Shown: positions 35,940 to 40,994 of the stretch, in pieces
Layout: each line of letters opens with the position of its first letter
Position numbering within the stretch: the stretch's first letter is position 1
Assembly (NCBI GenBank): GCA_009695275.1
Contig: SIBF01000014.1
Span: forward strand, 1-40,994
Direction of reading: 5' to 3'
Source of the DNA: Pedosphaera sp.
GTDB taxonomy: Bacteria > Verrucomicrobiota > Verrucomicrobiia > Limisphaerales > F1-12-MAGs170
Length of the DNA: 40,994 bases
Made by a program: the position numbers and the translations under genes
Notes under the pieces: generated by a model
The model's database searches: none
What the model saw: only the letters and a program-made list of their open reading frames with translations
Told to the model about the DNA's origin: nothing

Positions 35940-37547
35940 CTACTTCGTCTCCGGCTCCCAGTTGCGGTTCTTCTGTGCTTCGCGGAAGCCTTGGTTGGTT
36001 GGCTTGAGTTTCCAGATTTCGACTCTTTTGAGCGTGATGGGGACACCGACGGTAAAGGCGTTGAGGTCGGGCTTTCCGCGGTAGTCGGCGTGCTCGGCGA
36101 GCATGGCCTGGCGGTCGTTGGCAAAGATTTCGACGAGGTATTTGTCAATGAAGATGCGTAACTCGACATCCCTGCCTTTTGGAAGGTTAGCGATGGCGAA
36201 TGGTGCCTCGGTGGTGCCGATGCGCAGCGTGCCTGTCTCGGGACGGAACAGGATGGGAAGGCCGCCGCCTTTGCCGTCGGCAAACAGCGTGAAGCCAAAG
36301 AGCTTCCGCTCGGCTTGTTCCCGCGCGATGGTGATGCGGAGTTCGATGGCGTCGCCGTCCAAGGTGGCGATCTTTTTGCCAGCGGGAGAAGAGGTGAGCG
36401 GCACGTCCCTGGTAGCTTCACGGATTGTGATGTCGCTGAGCGTGACAGGGTCGTAGCGAAGCGTTTCGAGTTCGCGCAGGGGTTTGATACGCAGGATGCC
36501 GTCGTCCGGCAGGCTCAGTTCGCGCGGCAGGGACTGGATGGTTCTGCTGTCCATCTTGCCATCGGACTTGCCGAGTGTCGCGAGCCACGCCCACATGACG
36601 CGTCGGCCATCGGGAGTGAGCAAACTCTCGGGAGCAAAGAAATCCACGCGCCACTGCCGCGTGCCAAAGAGGCTCTGCGCTTCCCGGCGCCAGTTCATGC
36701 GGCCGTGTGTCTGAGGGATGAACTGCTCGCGCTTGGCATCCCAATCGCCGAGGTAGTAGCGGCACCCGAGTGAATGGCTGATGCACAGGAGCATCCATTT
36801 GTTGCCCAGGGGAAAGAAGTTGGGGCATGAGATGTCTTCTCCAAAGGCCACGTCCGGGAGGTCGTGCCGGAGAAAGTCGCCGACGGGCGTCCAGGTCTTA
36901 AGATCCTTCGACTTGAGCAACGGCACCTTCTCCCCACCGGAGATGGCGTAGTAAGTCTCGCCGATGAGGAAGCAATCCGGGTCCCAATGGCTGATCTTTG
37001 CTTCCGTGCCGTCGGCGTTCCGAACGTCGAGTGGATAAGGCTTCTCCCATGCGGAGAGTTGCGTGTCCTTGGCGATGGCGATCTGGTTCTTGTCCGATCC
37101 CTGACCGTGGTAGATGGCTGCGGGTTTCCCTTCCTTGGTGATGAAGCCGGTGCCACTGAACATTCCGTGCCCTGTGAACGAGGGCTGAAGCGTCGTGGGT
37201 TGCCAGGTCCAGTGCAGCATGTCGGGGCTGGTGACATGGGCGAAGGAGAAGGAGCCTTTCCCCTTCCACGGATGGGCCAGGATGTAGTGCAGATGGTAGG
37301 TGCCATCCAGGTAGAAGGCCGCGTTCGGATCCCCCGGCAGACTGTCGCCGCCGGGGTGCATGAGATGGAAGTTTAGCGCGAGGTCCTCAGTAATCCTGGC
37401 AGGCTCGGGCGGCCTATCGGCAGCTCGGAGCGTGGCCGGCGGAGCCACCACAAGGGCGGTGAGTAGTGTGAGCCAGAGCTTGGGTTCGAAGCCGATCCTG
37501 GCGGATGAGTATTCCTGGGAGGCGGTCGTTTTCGCAGTGCAAGGCAT
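35940..37547 (-). CDS. Divergent GH32-like (fructosidase-fold) glycoside hydrolase
   Basis: This exported five-bladed propeller hydrolase of about 535 residues would act on fructans or related beta-fructosides. The ATG at 37547 precedes a hydrophobic stretch (about 22-43), although the frame is open to 37694. The nucleophile motif reads SLPGDPNAAFY (Asp73) in place of the usual WMNDPNG. The second motif reads HWDPDCF (Asp189) where RDP is normal, so the arginine is missing. The acid/base motif reads FGEDISCPNFF (Glu237), a spread form of the usual EC motif. A C-terminal beta-sandwich (about 395-520) is present, including DVELRIFIDKYLVEIFAN, which is typical of GH32. All three acids are kept, so activity is likely, but substrate specificity may differ from invertase or levanase. 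Confidence 0.86.
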   Translation of the reverse strand: MPCTAKTTASQEYSSARIGFEPKLWLTLLTALVVAPPATLRAADRPPEPARITEDLALNFHLMHPGGDSLPGDPNAAFYLDGTYHLHYILAHPWKGKGSFSFAHVTSPDMLHWTWQPTTLQPSFTGHGMFSGTGFITKEGKPAAIYHGQGSDKNQIAIAKDTQLSAWEKPYPLDVRNADGTEAKISHWDPDCFLIGETYYAISGGEKVPLLKSKDLKTWTPVGDFLRHDLPDVAFGEDISCPNFFPLGNKWMLLCISHSLGCRYYLGDWDAKREQFIPQTHGRMNWRREAQSLFGTRQWRVDFFAPESLLTPDGRRVMWAWLATLGKSDGKMDSRTIQSLPRELSLPDDGILRIKPLRELETLRYDPVTLSDITIREATRDVPLTSSPAGKKIATLDGDAIELRITIAREQAERKLFGFTLFADGKGGGLPILFRPETGTLRIGTTEAPFAIANLPKGRDVELRIFIDKYLVEIFANDRQAMLAEHADYRGKPDLNAFTVGVPITLKRVEIWKLKPTNQGFREAQKNRNWEPETK

Positions 37548-37924
37548 TGCGCATTCTAGCCACACATCATCCCATGTCACAAGTTTTTCGCATTCTTCGC
37601 GCGTCGGATTTCCCAAAAGCGCGTCGGCGGAAAGCGGGCTGGTCTGGCAAGATTCATTCTCGCATACGAATTCATTTCGACTTGTTGCCTTCATCCTCGT
37701 CTGCAGCGTCAGAATCCTCCAGTCGCTGGCGGAAGCGGTTGGTGCCTGGTCGCCTCTGGAGACGGTTCAGTCGTTATCTGCCAGAAGCGGACAGCCGGAC
37801 GATTTCACGTTCGCCGATGGCGACAGTGTCAAGATGGACCTTGCCATAACCCATATGAGTTTTTTTGACCGTACGACGTCCATCTCGCTGTTTTGGCGAA
37901 CCTCGTCCGCAGTAGGAAGGAGTG
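37548..37924. other. Intergenic stretch, no clear gene, contains repeat copy C
   Basis: This 377-base gap lies between the BNR protein gene and GH32, both on the minus strand. Part of it (37548-37694) is an open extension of the GH32 frame that lacks signal-peptide character. A plus-strand frame also crosses it but has no recognised relatives. The repeat core at 37851-37875 is the only structured sequence. Confidence 0.45.
37851..37875 (-). repeat. Dispersed repeat core, copy C
   Basis: CCATATGAGTTTTTTGACCG followed by TACG resembles the core of copies A and B (CCGTATGAGTTTTTGACTC then TACGG), with an added T and a few changes. On the minus strand it lies about 50 bases past the stop of the second BNR gene, the same orientation relative to a stop codon as copies A and B. 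Confidence 0.4.
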
Positions 37925-39070
37925 CTACTCCTTCGGCAATTGTCCGAAGTAGAGCGCCGATCCATTGTTCGTGACAAACGAGAGCTGGCCCTGGAATGGG
38001 GCCGCAGCCCAATAAACTCCACTCAGGCTCGTCTTTAAATCGCCGTCGCAGGTGACCGGTTCGATCGCCGACCAACGATCGCCGCCGTCGTCGCTGAACA
38101 TGTAGCCTGCGTTTAACTTCGGCGCGTTCTCCCTGGTGAAGGCGAACAAGCAGTGCAGACGGCCTCTGGCATCCTCGATGATGGAGGGCCCGCTGATCTG
38201 GGGGTCCATGACGTGATGCTTCCAGCCGTCCGGGTCGCGCCGCGCGTGGACGGTGTAATACTTCGCCAATGGTTCCGCCGTCGGGAAGTAGGAGGGAATG
38301 TAGCCGTAGAGCGAGTGCGGCCGGCCCTGCCGATCGACGTAGAATTTGATCTGATGGGTGTCGCACGCGAACTGACCTTCCCGAAAGCTTAGGTTGACCC
38401 GGTCGAGAGCCTCGACAGTTTCCGGCAACCAGGGGTTGAGCTTGTGCGGGATGCGAAGCGGCGTGCCGTCGCCCCTGGTCCAGGTCTTTCCTTGATCGGG
38501 TGAGCGCAGGTAAAAAATGTTTTGGTAAAGAGCCGGGTTAGGCTCCCAGCCGGTGAACATCAGGTGCAGCACGCCGTCGCGTACGATGGCGTTGGGATAG
38601 ATCGCCTGGCCTTCCACGATCGGGATGCGTTTGGTCCATTCCCCACCGGCGGGCTGCCGCATGAAGTCGATCACGCCGCTGTTGCCGGCCGCTCCGAAAT
38701 AAAGAAGCGTGTCATTGCGAGGATCGCACGTCATCGTCGCGTAGTTCTTCGGGCGAATCGCGACCCCGTCGTTCATCGATTCCAGCGCGTGAGTTTGTGC
38801 GCTGTGATAATGCCAGACCTGATCCCGATGCTTCCGGTGCTGTCCTGTCAGATGAATGATCCCCTTGCTATCGACCGCCAGATAAGGCGGGCCAATTGGA
38901 AACTCTCCTTTGCTCGTCCAGTTCTTCCCATCGAATCGCATGAGAACCGATCCGTGGTCGCTGCTCTCGTAGGTGATGTAGAGAAATTCCCCCGTGCTGA
39001 CAATCTTGTTCTGGCTGAACAGCCCGTTGACGTTGCTGTTGGTCTCGATGACCCGCAATGAGATGTTCAT
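37925..39070 (-). CDS. BNR-repeat (sialidase-fold) protein, no signal peptide
   Basis: This is a 381-residue six-bladed propeller of the BNR_4 type. Asp-box repeats are visible (SPDQGKTWTRG and SDDGGDRWSAI), with other strands such as YFGAAGNSGVIDF, GVLHLMFTGWEPN and GRLHCLFAFTREN. No catalytic Tyr/Glu/Arg triad of true sialidases could be assigned. There is no signal peptide at the N-terminus (MNISLRVIETNSNVNG), which is odd beside its exported neighbour. Its ATG overlaps the stop of the upstream BNR gene by four bases (ATGA), so it is translationally coupled and possibly a partner or duplicate of it. It could have arisen by splitting of a longer two-propeller protein (inference). Confidence 0.82.
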   Translation of the reverse strand: MNISLRVIETNSNVNGLFSQNKIVSTGEFLYITYESSDHGSVLMRFDGKNWTSKGEFPIGPPYLAVDSKGIIHLTGQHRKHRDQVWHYHSAQTHALESMNDGVAIRPKNYATMTCDPRNDTLLYFGAAGNSGVIDFMRQPAGGEWTKRIPIVEGQAIYPNAIVRDGVLHLMFTGWEPNPALYQNIFYLRSPDQGKTWTRGDGTPLRIPHKLNPWLPETVEALDRVNLSFREGQFACDTHQIKFYVDRQGRPHSLYGYIPSYFPTAEPLAKYYTVHARRDPDGWKHHVMDPQISGPSIIEDARGRLHCLFAFTRENAPKLNAGYMFSDDGGDRWSAIEPVTCDGDLKTSLSGVYWAAAPFQGQLSFVTNNGSALYFGQLPKE

Positions 39071-40344
39071 GCGAAGAGATGTGCCGGGATCGTTCCCCGG
39101 TAAACGGGCGCCTCTGGTCCCTTGTTAAACCCGGCGCAAACGAAGTCATAATCCGTCCCGCGTCGGACCCAGCTCGGGGCGACGTAGTGGGCGGCCTTCG
39201 GGCCGGAGTCGGTCGTGATCGGCTTGATGGCGCTCCACGTTTTCCCGCCGTCGTTGCTGCTCGCGATTCCCAGATCGAGCCAGAGGGACTTTCGATCTTT
39301 GAACATGAGCAGCGCGCGTATCGTCTTGCGATCCACGATGTCGAGACAGCCGCCGGCGACGTCCATGCTGAAGTCGGCGGACAGCTCGCCTGATTTCCAC
39401 TTCGAACCGTCCCAGTTGTCAAGCGACCACTTGGCTCCGTCCCAGCAGATGTGGACGCAGCGCATGAACGGCTCGCGCGCCAGATGATACGGCCGGTTGA
39501 AGGTGTAGAGGAGATGCGGATGGCCGTCCGCGTCGAGATCCAGGCAATGCGCCAGCGTGTTGGAATGTCCGCCGGCTGGCTGGCCGGTGATCGAAATGGG
39601 CTCGGGCCTCGGCCGTTCAAACCCGTGCTCGCGGGCCGTTGGTTGCAGCGGCAGTTCGTGCTTGCTGCCGTCCGACTTGAGCCAGCTTGCACCGTGATCG
39701 TCCGAGCGCAGATAATAAACCGTGTCGTAGATCGCCGAATAGTCGTTCCAGGGACAAAAGACCGCGTGCAACCGGTGACGCCCGGCGTCGTAACGCAGCA
39801 AAGGATGAACGGGCGCATGAATGGTCAGCACCAGCGGCTTGGCTTCGGGCTTGTCGGTGTAAACCGCCATCGTGCGGGGAGTTGGCCCGGGACCAATGAT
39901 TCGGAGTCCCTCTGCCGTCCACGCAACGTCGAGTCCGGCGGCGGGATGTGGTTCGGGAAAGGTGGCCAGTTGGGTCGCCGTGGGTTTGCCTGACTTCGTC
40001 ACACGCACAAGCCACAATCCGTCATCCCGCAGACCCGCCACATGAATCACGCCGTCCGAATCAGTAACCATCCGAGCTCGAGCCAAGGATCCAAGCGACA
40101 GCTTACGCCCGCTTCGATGGAGGACGGTGTCGCTGACCGAATGGATCAGCACGGCCGGCGCGTCTTCGTCGTCGGCCACCAGGCGCGGTCCTGTGACATT
40201 GGGGAAGTAGCCCAATGATCGCCCGGATGGAAAGAGAACCTGCACTGCATCCGTCGGATGCGCCTCGGCGCCCCTAATCAGATTTGGCGCAAGCGTCCAG
40301 GCCGTTCCGGCACCCATCGTTCCAATAAAAGTGCGTCGTCTCAT
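39067..40344 (-). CDS. Exported BNR-repeat (sialidase-fold) protein
   Basis: The protein has about 425 residues from the ATG at 40344. It begins with a twin-arginine-like leader (MRRRTFIGTMGAGTAWTLAP), and the earlier ATG at 40380 merely adds a basic tail. It is a propeller with Asp-boxes SDDHGASWLKS and SSNDGGKTWSAI and blades such as VDAVQV-like and HLLYTFNRPYHLAREPFM, and may bind or cleave glycans. True sialidase residues cannot be assigned. It is the first gene of the minus-strand run that continues with the second BNR gene, GH32, PSD1 and DUF1501 genes of module 3. Both BNR proteins share a similar architecture, with a first half describing strands DSDGVIHVAGL or DSKGIIHLTGQ. Confidence 0.82.
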   Translation of the reverse strand: MRRRTFIGTMGAGTAWTLAPNLIRGAEAHPTDAVQVLFPSGRSLGYFPNVTGPRLVADDEDAPAVLIHSVSDTVLHRSGRKLSLGSLARARMVTDSDGVIHVAGLRDDGLWLVRVTKSGKPTATQLATFPEPHPAAGLDVAWTAEGLRIIGPGPTPRTMAVYTDKPEAKPLVLTIHAPVHPLLRYDAGRHRLHAVFCPWNDYSAIYDTVYYLRSDDHGASWLKSDGSKHELPLQPTAREHGFERPRPEPISITGQPAGGHSNTLAHCLDLDADGHPHLLYTFNRPYHLAREPFMRCVHICWDGAKWSLDNWDGSKWKSGELSADFSMDVAGGCLDIVDRKTIRALLMFKDRKSLWLDLGIASSNDGGKTWSAIKPITTDSGPKAAHYVAPSWVRRGTDYDFVCAGFNKGPEAPVYRGTIPAHLFA

Positions 40345-40788
40345 GATGCGTTTAATTATGGACCCTCTGCGGACGCACATTCGGGGCCAGGCCGTATGTC
40401 GTCATGGTCGGTGCGGCGCTGCCGTGGGCAGCGGTCACCGGCAGCAGTGCGACTGCGAGTCGAGCAACACTCAGCACGGCGCGCTGGCGGAGCCGCTTCC
40501 CGTCGCGTGATAACATGGGATCTGGATAGCATGAACTCGACCCGACTGACGAATGATTTTTTTATGGCTCAACACATTGTCAACATGTCCCGTGTTTGAT
40601 AACCTTCGCCGTGATGCTCCCACCGTTCACCTGTGATTTGCTTCGGATGCAGTTGGGGGGGGGATCGCGCCCATCGTCCGTGTGTCGGCGCGGCGGCGCC
40701 GCCCGGACTGGACACTTCAACAGCCGCATTCCCTCAGCCTGCCGTCGCGCATCACGCCCATCCCGAATGGTGAAACAGTCTTGTTGAT
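40345..40788. other. Divergent intergenic region
   Basis: These 444 bases lie between the minus-strand BNR operon and the plus-strand gene at the window edge, and promoters for both are expected here. On the minus strand TTGACA occurs about 40576-40581, without a convincing -10 at proper spacing. A run of nine G residues is at 40655-40663. No gene is supported. Confidence 0.4.
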
Positions 40789-40994
40789 ATGAATCGTCGA
40801 AAATTTCTCTGCCACGCCCTGGCCGGCTCCGCCGGTGCCATGCTTTCTTGTGGTCCGGCATGGGGTGCATCCAGGTCGCACCGGCGTCCCGCTGAACGCA
40901 AGTTCCACCTCCAGCAGCTTGCATCGGACGGCGACAACAACGCGTTCTTCCCTTCGGCGGCGGGCGGGAAGATTCTTGCAACCAGCGATGGCGG
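40789..40994 (+). CDS. N-terminal part of a Tat-signal protein, cut by the window edge
   Basis: The frame opens with ATG at 40789 and stays open to the last base, giving 68 full codons. The start reads MNRRKFLCHALAGSAGAMLS, a twin-arginine-type leader (RRKFL) with a possible lipidation Cys in MLSCG. The following residues (HLQQLASDGDNNAFFP) give no family. It runs divergently from the BNR operon. The protein is probably exported, and a further BNR, DUF1501 or PSD-type product is possible but cannot be told from this fragment. Confidence 0.6.
   Translation, partial: MNRRKFLCHALAGSAGAMLSCGPAWGASRSHRRPAERKFHLQQLASDGDNNAFFPSAAGGKILATSDG

Noticed and set aside
40655-40663. Run of nine G residues, considered as a phase-variable tract
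   Set aside because: It lies in an intergenic region and not in a supported gene or between clear promoter elements. It could be a sequencing or assembly artefact.

Overview
The window looks like chromosomal DNA of a Gram-negative member of the PVC superphylum, most likely Verrucomicrobiota (Pedosphaera/Limisphaera-like). This is inferred from gene content: three PSD1 (DUF1549/DUF1553) plus DUF1501 pairs, a PVC-type heme-binding dehydrogenase, an H-X9-DG pseudopilin, an LpxI-type lipid A enzyme, SBBP propellers with a 'SNLxDW...FLRL' C-terminus, and many Tat-exported proteins. No rRNA, tRNA, CRISPR array, phage gene or intact insertion sequence was seen.

Layout. 1-2452 (minus): a GH140/DUF4038 glycosidase gene followed by lpxI. 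2630-3520 (plus): an H-X9-DG pseudopilin. 3699-5552 (minus): a membrane hybrid histidine kinase. 5705-5884 (minus): a possible 59-residue protein. 6117-7868 (minus): a secreted PA/M28 aminopeptidase, divergent from a plus-strand run at 8002-15886. That run encodes a 1033-residue PVC heme dehydrogenase, an SBBP propeller protein, and a protein joining a c-type heme, a copper monooxygenase-like core and TPRs. A 144-bp palindromic element lies at 15893-16036.

16439-23436 (minus): a Gfo/Idh/MocA oxidoreductase, then, upstream of it, an operon of beta-propeller, PSCyt1-PSD1-PA14 protein and DUF1501 protein that ends in a good intrinsic terminator. Divergent from this, 23566-27310 (plus) holds an internally deleted short-chain dehydrogenase remnant followed by a complete ribose-family ABC importer (binding protein, double ATPase, permease). 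A 47-codon minus-strand ORF with a strong Shine-Dalgarno sequence ends inside the permease stop codon.

27702-31500 (plus) is a second PSD1/DUF1501 pair. 31730-40344 (minus) carries two BNR/sialidase-fold propellers, a divergent GH32 protein and a third PSD1/DUF1501 pair. The window closes with the start of a signal-peptide-bearing gene (40789, plus) that runs off the edge.

Working together (inference): the window reads as a locus for extracytoplasmic breakdown and oxidation of plant- or algal-type glycans. Exported glycosidases (GH140, GH32), propellers, a peptidase and heme or copper redox proteins act outside the inner membrane, a sugar ABC importer takes up products, and Gfo/Idh and possibly a lost SDR oxidise them. 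The biochemical role of the PSD1/DUF1501 pairs is unknown. Three divergent copies sit within about 18 kb, and they are the best candidate here for an undescribed system. Several minus-strand genes are followed by related short hairpin repeats.
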